From Zelopaecilomyces penicillatus (taxonomy: Eukaryota; Ascomycota; Sordariomycetes; Hypocreales; Pseudodiploosporaceae), in the NCBI GenBank assembly GCA_005765155.1, contig VCCP01000002.1:372001-436000 (forward strand): DNA of 64,000 bases, given 5' to 3'. Positions 36,341-47,429 of this stretch are shown piece after piece. The notes below the pieces were generated by a model. That model made no database searches. It saw only the letters and a list, made by a program, of their open reading frames with translations, and was not told the DNA's origin. How positions within the stretch are numbered: position 1 is the first letter of the stretch; the number at the start of each line of letters is the position of its first letter. A program made the position numbers and the translations under genes.

Positions 36341-39222
36341 TGCGGTAGAGTTGAGCTCAAGGCGCAGGTCGATTTATTTGGCGACTGACGAGAAAAAAAA
36401 AAGGTCGAAAAAAGGGAAGAAACGAGCGAGGTTTGTTTCGTTATAGGTGTGTCATTCGTATAATGCCGGCTTCGATTCTCTGCAAAACGAAAGGAATGAT
36501 TCTTCTAGCAGACGATGTATCGCGCAAACGACGCCCGGTCGGTTTGTCGCGGAAACAGTGGGAAAAAACGATCGATGGTGATGTTGATGGAAGGAATGAG
36601 TTGCGATCCAAGACCGGGACGGCGGAGAACGAGAACGAGAACAGGGAAGGGCAAACAGCTGCTGGCAAGATGCGCAGGGGTGGGCCAGTTCAGTTGCCAG
36701 GCTCAGCCGCCTTCAGAGTCTCAGGCATTATAAGTCACTACAGGAGCCGATGCGTGAGCAGGCACAACTAATTAACGCCGGGTGGGACATCTTCCCAGTT
36801 TCCGACACGCCAGCATCACACTATCGACAACAAGTCCAAGGGATCCATGCTGCTGCTGGGGACCGGTTCGTATCAACTGAGGCCAATGAGGTGCCTGGGT
36901 GTGGTTCAATGCAGCAGACTAGCCGCAGGCGAATGATCATCTCCATGCCCGCCGCCCTGGTCATTTCTTCGAGTCTCTCTTCTCCAGGGCATCCGCGTCA
37001 GCAAAACTACGGATACAATGCTGTCTGTCGCTCTGCCCTTTGGCTGCGATGCTCAGAAGTACCGCTACGAAGACAAACAGGCGCAAACAAGGCGTGTTCC
37101 ATGTTTCCCCCTTGTTGCGACGTTTCGTCTGGATAACCGGCACACATATGGCAAGGAACAGAAAGGACAACAAAACGAACAAGCATCTCTACACAGCCCA
37201 TTCCATCAACGACGGACGATCTGCTTGTCCCCTTTGTCTGCTGCGTGATGATGATGGGAGATATCCTGTCGGCATACTTGAAGCGCTGCCGGCTCCTCCC
37301 GCTGTGCAGAAAAGCTTGCCCTCGGCCCCGTCCGTTTCGCGATGCCACAGCGCATCGACGTTGAAGTTTTTCCAAACATCTAGCTTGTGGCGCCGCTAGC
37401 CATGAGCTTCGATCTCGGTGGTTTCCTTGGCACGATCATGCCAAGTGATTTTGATGGGTGGCTCCCGAAATCCGACTTGGCGCTGGAGGTTTGGCGAGGA
37501 AGCGTCCGTGTCTGGTGGAACGTGCGCAGCACATCATGCTCTCACGCAGTAGGGGTACCTACAGTAGGGTCTGCCCCCTGCCGAATACCCGGAGCACTCA
37601 GGCCACTTGGCTCGCGCCTTGCGCCATAGGTACGGTGATACTTCTAGGGATGTTCCGTGACATTTGCGCGACACGATGACGACAGTACAATCAAACCCCT
37701 GTATTATTCCCTAGTGTGTACCTAAGCAGAGGTTAGTAACCAATTACATTAGTTAGAATTAGCCTGGCAGTACGCTGAGATACTTTTACAGTGGTGAAAT
37801 ACAAGGTTAATTTAGGTATTTCTATGTTGTTCTGATCCAGGATGTAGTGAGAGAAAATAATAAAAATAATAGCTCTATTAAATATAAAAGAATTATATAT
37901 ATTATATATAAATATATATATTTAATTATATATATATATAATAAATCTATTTTTAAAAGGATTTGATTAGGTAATTATTTTTCAAGGCTAATTAAGCAAG
38001 TTTATTTATATATGGTACGTATCTCTACATACGGTGGGGCAAGTCCCCCCGTGGGAATAATTCAGGGCTTTGACTGTACTTGCGTTTCTTTATCTCCATT
38101 TGATGCCCAACTCTTTCATTATCGATTACAGTTCCCAAAGATCGTGTTATTTTGGCTATGGCAATTTCTTTTTACTAGAGCTTGCCAACTTGACGTCCTG
38201 TACTTCCAATCTTAACCAAGATCATCTGTTTTTATGTAGCCTTACCTATCTATCCCATCAAATGTCCCCCTCGTTGCTCTACATCTGGTAAGGATTGACC
38301 ACGGGCAAGTGGCAAAGAATGCCGTTAATGCCATGCCGACGTCCATCTGCCAACTGTGGAGAGCTGCTGGGTATAACGATACATTGAAGCCGATAGCTTT
38401 GGAGCACTGAATCACAGCCTCAAAAAGGCGGCGCTGATGCTGGCTCAAAGCACAATTGAAGAGAATTTACTTATAGAAGCGCAAGTGGACCATATTTCGT
38501 GTTAATAGCTGTCACTGATTGCCGCACCCCCAAGCCAAAGTGTTTAGTCAAACGAGCCACTTCCACAAGCAGAGCCCTGGGCCAGGAATTCCAACAATGG
38601 TGGAGGCTGGCAGGAACCCGAACGTCTCATTTACAAGGACTATCACAGGTGGATTTCCATTATTAATGGCTATGGAATAGAAACCGACTCCAACCAGTCA
38701 ATTGATTGAGTGAATGGTCATTGGAACTAGTGGCAGCCGCTGAGTAGGGCAATGTGGACACCGGGCCGATATTGATCCGGCTACTTGAGCCCCACCAATC
38801 ACCGGTGTAGGCTGCAACCAGGGTCCAAGCTGAGGCTTGACGTTATTGGCAAGTTGTCCTTTCGTGGTGTGTCTGTGAAGCATAGAGTGTTGAATGCGCT
38901 GTGGCTTCTGGAGTTGACGAGTGACACCCATTCGAGCCGGACGTCAATTGCTATTGCATATGGATAGTTGAGCCTCAGAGACTTACGTCGTCGTCTACTG
39001 GCAATTGACAATTTGCCCGCCTCTCGGTAATGCGACAGTAGAGGACACGATTTGACCTCGCCCAGAACTTTGGGTTTATGCTGCAAACCATTCTTCTCGA
39101 CGGATCACGGCGCTGTACTCTTCCCGACCCAACAATTGCTTTTACCACCATCGCAGTGCGCATCCTATAGAACGAGAGAAATACGACCAGACTGACGTAG
39201 CGAGGATATTGGACATTGCGCA
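36341..39222. other. Long divergent spacer with a MITE
   Basis: About 2.9 kb between the GH76 (-) and Erv41 (+) starts. Frames at 36433-36771 and 37007-37400 exist on both strands but resemble no family and have poor codon character. The only clear feature is the inverted-repeat element at 37688-38076. Confidence 0.5.
37688..38076. mobile_element. Short AT-rich inverted-repeat element (MITE, Tc1/mariner-like ends, TA target duplication)
   Basis: The left end begins CAATCAAACCCCTGTATTAT. The right end, read on the other strand, begins CAGTCAAAGCCCTGAATTAT, and both continue with TCCC (21 of 24 bases equal). Each end is flanked by TA (37686-37687 and 38077-38078), the target site of Tc1/mariner elements, whose ends often begin CAGT. 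The 389-base interior is very AT rich with no coding frame, so the element cannot move by itself. The AT bias and end mismatches fit decay by C-to-T mutation such as RIP, but that is inference. Confidence 0.75.
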
Positions 39223-40483
39223 ATGGACGGGTTCGAAAAACACGGCATGAACGAGGACAACTTTGCTGCCCAGGGCAGCATTGTGAGCGCCTTTGATGCA
39301 TTTCGTACGGACCTTCTCAATAGCAATCATGAAGATGACAAGCATGATAAAGTGGCTAACAGGTCCCAGCAAAATCCAAACCGCAATATGTGACGAGGAC
39401 ATCCGGCGGCGGCAAGTGGACCGTCGCCATGGCTTTCGTTTCCTTAATCCTCATCTGGAGTGAGACCAGCCACTGGTGGCGTGGCTCCGAATCACACAAC
39501 TTTGCTGTCGAGAAGGGCATCGCGCACGAGCTGCAGATCAATCTGGATACCGTTGTACGGATGGAGTGCAAGAATCTGCACGTCAACGTGCAGGATGCCT
39601 CGGGGGACCGCATTGTGGCCTCCGAACGTCTGGTGCGCGACCCAACCACCTGGAATCAGTGGGTAAATGCGGAGGGAATTCATAAGCTCGGGAGGGATAG
39701 TCAAGGCCGCATCAATACCGGTGCTGGTTGGACGACTATTGCCGACGAAGGTTTTGGCGAGGAGCATGTGCACGATATTGTGGCTCTCGGCATGAGGAGG
39801 GCCAAGTGGGCCAAGACACCCAAGGTCAAAGGCCAGGCTGATAGCTGTCGAATCTATGGTAGCCTGTCTCTGAACAAGGTGCAAGGGGACTTTCACATTA
39901 CGGCTAGGGGCCACGGTTACATGGAAATGGGCGAGCATTTGGACCATCACAGTAAGCGCACAGAAGTTTTATTCTGCAATATCTTTACCACCAAGTTGCC
40001 ATGTATGGCTGCTAACCGTCCAACCTAGGCTTTAACTTTTCACATATCATCTCAGAACTGTCTTACGGATCATTCTACCCTTCGCTAGTCAACCCCCTCG
40101 ATCGGACAGTGAACGGTGCCAAAGCGAATTTCCACAAATTCCAGTACTACCTCTCCGTCGTCCCCACCGAATATAGCGTCGGACACGCCACGATATTCAC
40201 CAACCAGTACGCTGTGACAGAGCAGAGCAAGGAAATTGACGAGTACAGCTTCCCGGGCATCTTCTTCAAGTACGACATCGAGCCCATTATGCTTACTGTT
40301 CGAGAGAACCGCGCCGGCTTCTTTTCCTTTTTGATGAAGATTATCAACATCTTTAGCGGAGTGCTGGTGGCTGGCCATTGGGGTTTTACGCTGACCGAGT
40401 GGTTCCGGGAGGTGATTGGGAAGAGGAAGCGTAGCAATGGCGGGCAAGGTGTTTTGGGATCCAAGGATGGCTATGATGACTAG
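39223..40483 (+). CDS. ERV41: COPII vesicle protein Erv41/ERGIC2, 372 aa
   Basis: Three exons: 39223-39304, 39370-39951, 40029-40483 (1119 bases, in frame). The acceptor at 39369 joins FDAF to PKSKPQYVTRTSGGG, the usual start of fungal Erv41. Erv41 forms a complex with Erv46, cycles between ER and Golgi in COPII vesicles and retrieves escaped ER residents. Visible: first membrane helix (KWTVAMAFVSLILIWSE, about residues 43-60), a long lumenal part with NLHVNVQDASGDRI, CRIYGSLSLNKVQGDFHIT, FNFSHIISELSYGSFYP and the C-terminal helix (AGFFSFLMKIINIFSGVLVA) with a short basic tail. One ER-resident client type in this window is the HDEL-ending DnaJ protein at 47430, though the HDEL receptor is Erd2. 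Confidence 0.95.
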
Positions 40484-42399
40484 AGGGATTTATGATGGCT
40501 TTTCATGATGCATTAGATGGAAGGGTTTCTGTGTATATAGAGATGTGAACGGGAGCAGGCGCTGGGCATTTTGATTTATTTCCGGCATTATTCATCTTCT
40601 TGGCTCATATTTGCTTATGCTTCATGAAATGTGACTTTTGGTGTTTCCGAGTATGTAAAGGCGGAAAGCACCAGCATGGAGACTACGTTCTAGACGCTTC
40701 ACCAGGATGAGAGAACAGCGCACTGAAGAAATACGCTGGGCGTGACCATATGTACGGCCACTTACCTTGATGCGTGAACAAGACGTCCAACAGCTCCGCA
40801 TGTCATTAAATTCATGTGGCACGGCGCAAGACCACAACGAGGCGTCCGACTTTGTGCATGCTTGCCAATTTGCTGTGACTCGGGTCTCTCTCTATGCGAG
40901 ACACTCGAAAAATGGCGCCTTTTCCTTTCATCGTATGGTTTCTTGGGGGTGGTTTGGGTGATACACAAGTCAAGTGCTAAATGCGTCTGGCGGGTTGGAG
41001 CCATGACGACATTTCCGAGACATCAAGACAAATGGCTTGCATCATGTATGCACTGTACCGGGTGGGCAGACGCGGAGTACGCCGTTGAGGATGAGTTTAA
41101 AGTGAACGGGTGTTTCCATGTTGGGTGTTTTGCATTCTCGAAATGTTTTTCATGAAGAATCTTTTAATGGAAGAAGTATTTCTTAATTAGACGACTCTCT
41201 CTGGTTTTTAATGAGAGTGATAAGTTAGATGGCAACAATACCTGGTCAATATCGACCAGGCCAGTCAGCCCTGTGGTACAGTATTCCTACAGTGCACCCC
41301 ACAGTGCTAACAAATGACGTCGGGATTGGGTCACCACAAAGCTGAACAGAAGAAAGGAAAAAAAGAGCGTCAAAGCGGGGAGCACCTTTACCTTGCAGGG
41401 CGAAACAAATGAGGCTGATGAGGGATGGATGCATGATCATGGAGAATTTTTTTCCTCAAGACTTTCGCCCATTTGTTGCATGTTTTCCTAGACTTTGTGT
41501 CTGGTCTGGCTGTTGTTGCATCTGGAACATTGGCCCTCGTGGTGCAGCCCCGCGCCACACTTCTGCCTGGTCACAAGGCTTGGCCCGCGTCTCCTCTCTT
41601 GTTGATGGGGCATGCAGGTGACCTCCAAGGCGTTTTTATTTTATTTTACTTGCTTTGGTCTGGTTCCCACATTCTTCTTTTTCGCTAATTAAAGCGAAGT
41701 TCGTCCTTCGCTGTTGCTGTGCGACCCTCTTAGAGAGTTAAGGCTAGCGAGGGTGCACGGTATTGCTTCGTACTGTGGTGGCCTTGCTTGTGATGATGGA
41801 TGGATGGATGCTTCTAATTATGAGTTGTGAATGTTGGCAAGATAACAACAACTAAGTTGCAGAATTCAACAGTTGATAATTATCTCAGCTTCGTGTCTCT
41901 CCTTGCCCATCTGTCTGGGTCCAAAGGACTAACACCAAAGTCATCGTTCTTTAGTCACACACACAAGCGCTTCCGTCAGCTTCCACCACCCCCAACACAA
42001 CCCCATCAGCTGGTCCCCCCAACTGAGGAACCCCGCTGACGTACTTGCTCCTCGTACTGTACAGCCTGCTGCACCCGTCCATGGCGCTTCCCACGCTTCC
42101 GGCCCTGCCCAGCCAATTCTCCCCATAATCCCGTAATCCCACACGTATCCTTTACCTTGAACATCATCAAATTTTACATCTGTTTTTTTACCTCCCGGTC
42201 AAACAGATACGCCTTTTACGCGCCATATTGCTTTGTTGTGCGGTTGTCGCTTGTCTCGTCGTTGTTGTTCTTTCTCCCCTTTGTTTGCTCCTCCGTGTCT
42301 ATTCTACACTTCGTAACTACCTACCTACCCCGCTATCAGCCATTCAAGAGTCAAGAGTATCGCCAAGAATACCACAGTTGCAGAGGTTGAGTCGTCGCC
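40484..42399. other. Spacer and promoter of the DUF3824-type gene
   Basis: About 1.9 kb with no supportable gene. The last 250 bases are C/T rich, with CTACCTACCTACC at about 42317-42330, and probably form the leader of the next gene. Confidence 0.45.
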
Positions 42400-45300
42400 A
42401 TGGGCGACTCCTATCGACCCCGCGTCTACCGCGAGCGCAGCGATAGCTCCGAGGACGATGATCGATATAAAACCACCACCGTTACCCGATACAAGGTAAA
42501 GCCGAGTCGTGGCGACCGGTATGATCGCACCGACAGGGTTGTCGAGGTGGACGAGGATCGTCGCTCGCGCGGTTCAGGACAGAACGGGCGCGTTTCCAAT
42601 GACTTTGTTGAAGTGGAGAGGCGGGAGCGCAGTTTCATTCCAGGTGTCACACGTCCGAATTTTGATTCCCCCAATGCCGACCAATCGCGCACCATGGTGT
42701 ACGAGCGAGAAGGGGAACGCGGTGGACCAGACCGTGAGTGGGACAGACGCTCGCGGTATGATCGTAATGACGAAGACGTGAGACTCGTTGAGAAGAGGGT
42801 CGAAGAACGCTTTGATGATGCGCATGGTCATGAGTTTGAACGTTATCGCAAGGAGACGGACTACTACGCCCAGCCTGACCCGACACCGTCGCCAGTTATT
42901 ATACGCCAACGCGCCCCTGAACAGAAGATCATTGTTCAGGAAGCACCGCAGTCCGCTCCCATCATTGTTCCTCGACAAGACCCGGGTATTATCGTTCTCA
43001 GAGAAAGGGAGTCTGACCGTGAGATGGTTCGGAGGGAGCCTTATGATGAAGAGTACTATTATCGCCATGAAAGGCGTGAGGTTGGGCCTTACCGTGGCGA
43101 CCGCGATTACATGATGGCGCGGTTCGACCGTCATCGCCGAGACCACCATTGGAGCGATGACGAGGACTATTACTCTCGCCGTGTAGTGCGACGTCGGCGC
43201 AGTGTCAGCTCTGATCATCACAAACGCCATTTAGCCGAAGGTGCTCTTGCTGGAGCCGGTCTTACAGCTATTCTTTCCAGTCGTCGCGATTCTAAAGGTG
43301 ACCTTCCAGATAGCCGCGGCCGGAAGGTTCTGGCTGGTGCAGCTCTCGGTGCCCTTGGAACAGAGGCTGTTAAGCGGGCTCATAGTGCCTATGAGGAGCA
43401 CTGGGGTGATGGCCGGGAATCGCCTGATCATCATCATCGTCTAAAGAAAACCTTGGGCATTGCGGCAGTTGCTTTAGCCGCTGCTGGTGCAGCCAAGTAC
43501 ATGCAAGCGACTAAGCATGAGAAGGAGGACTTACGGCGTGGACGCAGCCGAACGCGAGGTTATTCTTCAGGCGATGATCACTCCCGCTCACGCTCACGCC
43601 CACAAGCTCGCCGACGTAGTTTGTCAACATTTGCCAAGGCGGCTCTTGGAACAGCAGCAACGGCGGGTATTGTAAAGCATTTCCGAGACAAGTCAAAGTC
43701 AAAGTCTCGATCCCGCCATAGGAGCCGACACGGAAGCCGACACGGAAGTCGGCATGGGAGCCGTCATGGAAGCAGATCTCGCAGCAGGTCTCGCAGTAAA
43801 TCAAGACTTCGACGTGGCGCGGAGATTGCGGGGGCTGCCGCAGCTGCTGGGGTAGCAGGAAAGATGTGGAAGGACCACAACGGCAAGAAGAAGGGTAGAG
43901 ACTCATCGAGAAGTCGTGATCTTACCGATGATGACCGGGACTATCGCTCGCGCAGTAGGAGCAGGAGCAGGTCGAGGGCCAGATCCCTTCATTCGGAAGC
44001 CGGGGCTGATCCTGAGCTAGGCCTAGTTGAATACGGACACGACCCTTTACCCCCCGCGGATACGAGGTCCCCGTCCGGACGAGGTTACGAGTCGGAAGCA
44101 GAGAACAGGAGGAAGAGCCGACGCAGCAGACGTGATCGATCACCATCTTCGTCTGGGTCAGATACGGGGCGGAAGCGAAGTAAGAGCCGGCTGAGAAACG
44201 CGGCTGCAGCGGGGGCAGCCGCGTTTGGTATCAAGGAGTTTAAAGATCGCAAGGATCGTCAAGATCGCCAGGATAGCCAGGAACGTAGGGAACGAAGAGA
44301 GCGCAAGGATCGGGAGGCGAGCGAGAGACGGGCAAAAGAGAAAACGTCGTCCAGGGAGAAAGACGAAAGTGGCAGACGTAAGAGCTAACCCCATCATTTT
44401 TTTGCTGGCACTGATCCAGCAATATGCTAAACCTTTTTATTCCAGGCCGTGATGACAGGCCTGACCGACCCGGCAACGGAGGTTACTTTGACGACCATCG
44501 GCCCCACTCACCTCCGACGGCGTCCGGAGGTGCCTATTATCCACCTTACCCCACGACGCCTACACCTGGATTCGGGGGCCCGGGTTATGGACCATACCCG
44601 GATTCCAACGGCCAGCACCCACAAGACTTTCCACAGTACGTTCCTCAGGATTACATGGGATACGTGCCACCAGCTCCACCAGGACCGCCACCTCCAGGAC
44701 CACCACCTCCCGGGCAGCCTCCAATGTCAGCACCAGGGCCTCTCGATGGCTTCCACCCGCCCCCTCCTGGCCCTCCTCCTGGTCCTCCTCCACCACCCGG
44801 CCCGCCAATTTCACCAGGACCTCCTCCAATCGGTGGCAATTATCCGCCAGAGCATGTGAGTAACCTTTCCACAAGCCACCCGGACCACACGGGCGGCGAA
44901 GCAGATGGTGCGTCCGGTTGCGCTTTGCTACCTTTTCCACATTATCATTGATGAGTGCTGAGAAGCTGACTTTTGAGAAACAGATGGTCTAAAGTTGCCG
45001 GATGATGTCCTGCCAACGGAGCTCCCTGCTGTGTCGTCAAAATCTGTCATCTTCATCCCTTTGTCACCTAAAAGTTCTCGCACATTAGAACGTCATAGAA
45101 GAGGGCAATCCAGAACTAGGGATTCAGCGAGTTCAGAATCCGGAAGCGAAGACACCGAAAACCACTGTCCGAGCAACCGTCGACGGCCCCCTATTTTGCG
45201 TCGACGATCCTCTGATGACACGTACGACCGCCCTCAAAGCCGTAGTCGACATAACAGCCACAAGCGCTACAACTCCGACTCGGAAGAAGAAGAGATTGAA

Positions 45301-45543
45301 GACTTGCCAGCGCGGTTTGACACTCAAGGCCGGCCGTTGGCCCATGATGATTACTCCAGCTCTTCAAAGTCGCGATCATCTCACAGAAGTGATGATCTTC
45401 AGCGGAAGTCACGCAGCTCTAGTGAGTGGGATGACAGGGACGCATCGGAAGATGGTAAGCCCGACGATGACGGATTGGACCCGCTTGTGAAGGACGTTTT
45501 TGCTCTGGTGTTGAAAAGCCTGGTGAATAAGCGTGTGCTATGA
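42400..45543 (+). CDS. Large RS- and Pro-rich fungal protein with DUF3824-like helical repeats, 999 aa
   Basis: Three exons: 42400-44377, 44446-44907, 44984-45543 (3000 bases, in frame). The ATG has ideal context (GCCATGG). Residues 1-270 are charged and disordered with YRERSD-type repeats. Between about 270 and 440 three similar Ala/Gly-rich helical units follow: LAEGALAGAGLTAILSSRR, VLAGAALGALGTEAVKRAHS and LKKTLGIAAVALAAAGAAKY, later AKAALGTAATAGIVKHF; this matches DUF3824-like proteins. Then comes an RS-type part with four SRHG units coded by near-perfect 12-base repeats (about 43730-43780), another unit GAEIAGAAAAAGVAGKMWKD, a Pro-rich stretch (PPPGPPPPGQPP) in exon 2, and a Ser/Asp/Arg-rich end. 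The function is not established; RS stretches suggest RNA or phospho-regulated assembly. A GTGAGT donor at 44859 was rejected on frame grounds. Confidence 0.8.
43725..43782 (+). repeat. 12-base tandem repeat coding SRHG units
   Basis: About four and a half copies of GGAAGCCGACAC-like units, with a few substitutions, coding the SRHG repeats of the large RS-rich protein. Confidence 0.75.
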
Positions 45544-46040
45544 TGGGATGTGATAACTATGGGATATTGTGGTCGAAAAAGATAACCTTGTTGATGGGAT
45601 GTTGAGTTTGGGTGGGAGATGTGGAGAGGTGTTTGCTTGAATTTAGGTAGTCGGCGTCTGATATGGGGGAGGATTACGACACTCATGACCCTGATGATGT
45701 TGATGACATAACGACCTAGCTGATGGGGGGTAGGGGATATTATTTCGTGTTTTCTGATTGATTTCATTTGTTGAGCTTTTTTTTCATCTTGAGCTTATGC
45801 AATTTTCTATTCCTTTCTCGCTTTTGGAGTTTTTGTTTTTATTTTGTTATGATGATGACAATGATGAAACTAAATTTTCTGTTTTCTCTCTTTTTATAAT
45901 GAAAGGATATCTTTGGTATAAAGTATAACTTTTGACTCATTTTAATAGACTGCTGCAAAGGCTCTTTACTTATATGCTTGTTCGCTGACTTTGTGCCCCG
46001 ATCGATCCAATACCCATCTGTAATGCTTTAACCCTTGATA
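45544..46040. other. Convergent spacer
   Basis: About 500 bases, T rich; contains the 3' ends of two convergent genes. Nothing else seen. Confidence 0.45.
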
Positions 46041-46592
46041 CTAAATGAAATTTGCTTTGCCTTTTCCCTTGCCCTTGCCATCCCACTCTTCCTCTGTATT
46101 CTGCTTGCGTTTGCCTTTGCTGCTGCGGCTTTTAGCTTTGCTGTTTTTGCAATTGCATTTGCCTTTGCCTTTGCATTTGTCTTTGCCTTTGCTGCTGCTG
46201 TGTTTATTGCTGCTCTCGCCAATACTGCCGCTGATGGTAGTGGAAGTAGTAGTAGCAGAAGCAGCAGTAGCAGCAGCAGCAGTAGTAATAGTAGTAGGCT
46301 CCTCCATATCCATACTCCCAGTCCACTGGTTCAAGAACCTTTCGCTGGCCTCTATGTTTGCGCCCTTATCGCACCCGCAGGGGCCAATGTCGTGGATGAG
46401 GTAGGCACCGCAGTAGAAGCAGTTTAGGGGGTCGAACGGTTCAAAAAGGAAGATTCGGCAGGGGCATGTGACTGGGTTGTAGCTCCATGTGTTGCAGTGG
46501 ACGCAGGTGGCCATGATGATGGGATCTGTGTTGGTTGTGTCTGTTGTGTCTGGTGGGTTGGCTGTGTTGGCTGGGTTGTTCGTGTTGTCCAT
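46041..46592 (-). CDS. Cys-rich, Lys/Gly-tailed unknown protein, 183 aa
   Basis: Not a family I recognise. On the minus strand a single frame opens with a short Thr/Asn stretch, then a compact Cys-rich part (about residues 27-77): CVHC, CPC, CFYC and CGC with the spacing of two small zinc-binding knuckles. After that comes a poly-Thr/Ala run coded by an AGT/AGC microsatellite (46238-46295) and a tail of Lys-Gly repeats (KGKDKCKGKGKCNCKN, KGKGKGKANFI). The opposite strand gives a hydrophobic FAFAF frame that I take as the shadow. An internal Met just before CVHC could be the true start. It may be a small nucleic-acid-binding protein, but only composition supports this. Confidence 0.5.
   Translation of the reverse strand: MDNTNNPANTANPPDTTDTTNTDPIIMATCVHCNTWSYNPVTCPCRIFLFEPFDPLNCFYCGAYLIHDIGPCGCDKGANIEASERFLNQWTGSMDMEEPTTITTAAAATAASATTTSTTISGSIGESSNKHSSSKGKDKCKGKGKCNCKNSKAKSRSSKGKRKQNTEEEWDGKGKGKGKANFI
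46060..46295. repeat. Low-complexity GCCTTT-type hexamer and AGC/AGT trinucleotide tracts
   Basis: Repeats of CTTTGC/TTTGCC at about 46060-46195 and AGT/AGC triplets at 46238-46295. They lie inside the Cys/Lys-rich frame and code its Lys-Gly and Thr-Ala tracts. Confidence 0.7.
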
Positions 46593-47429
46593 GTTGATGT
46601 TTGTATCGGTGTATTTATGAGCATTTTTTGATGATGGTATTTGGATGTTGTTTCGATACTTGACTTTTGAGACTGCGGTTAAGGTTAGTGGTAGTCGTTT
46701 GTGGATGTCTGCCTTGCTCTTGACTATCTTGTCATCTCGGTTTACTACCTGTCACCATAGCTATTTCTCGATGGGTAGAGACTGTCTTTCTTACATAGTA
46801 ACATCCGCTTCGTCAAGAATTTGGTTGGATTCAGCTTTATATGACTTGAGAAATCGAGTTTCAAGAAGGATAAGGCATTGGGTTTGGCAATTTCTTTTCT
46901 GGGGGTGCTTTTATTTCTGGGTTTGAGTTTCAAAAAAGTGAGTCTAAAGTGGAAGCTGAGTTTGAACTGTATCAGATTGTGACGAAATATCGGTTGAAGA
47001 TCATTAACCCGGCCTGCAATATTGAAGCAGGCATGCGTTGGGTGGATTTTGCCCATATTATGCTCCGATTTTAGATCCCGAAGTGTCTGGCAAGAAAATA
47101 TCAATAGGGGGATAAAATAAGAATGTGAACGCAAATATGCCTGGCCTTGACGTTATGTTGTCACTGTTTGGTGTTCCAGTGTCCATCATGATGGGAATAT
47201 CAATAAAACTTACGAAATTACTGCACACGATTGTAACGGGAACTGAATGATACGACATATACAGCAGTAGTACTTCTATGGATATTCACCAACCGCTTCT
47301 ATATCTTTGTGCAATAAACGCCCGCCCCCCATTCCCTTCATACCAACTTGCATGCTGTTTCCGCAAAACCCTGTCCATTACCCTACATCATCATCAGAAA
47401 ATCGTCGTCACTTTACTAATTCTTCATCG
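46593..47429. other. Spacer
   Basis: About 840 bases between two minus-strand genes; no gene seen. Confidence 0.5.

Noticed and set aside
36433..37400. Several 70-128-codon frames on both strands
   Set aside because: Overlap one another, resemble nothing and lie in the GH76 upstream region.
44560..44940. Gly-rich frames on the minus strand
   Set aside because: Complement of the proline-rich exon of the large RS-rich protein; composition only.
44859..44983. Alternative donor GTGAGT at 44859 in the RS-rich gene
   Set aside because: Joining it to the acceptor at 44983 puts the last exon out of frame; the GTGCGT donor at 44908 keeps the frame.
46035..46427. 130-codon hydrophobic Phe/Ala-rich frame on the plus strand
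   Set aside because: Antisense reading of the Lys-Gly repeats; no Cys pattern or domain; the minus strand is more protein-like.
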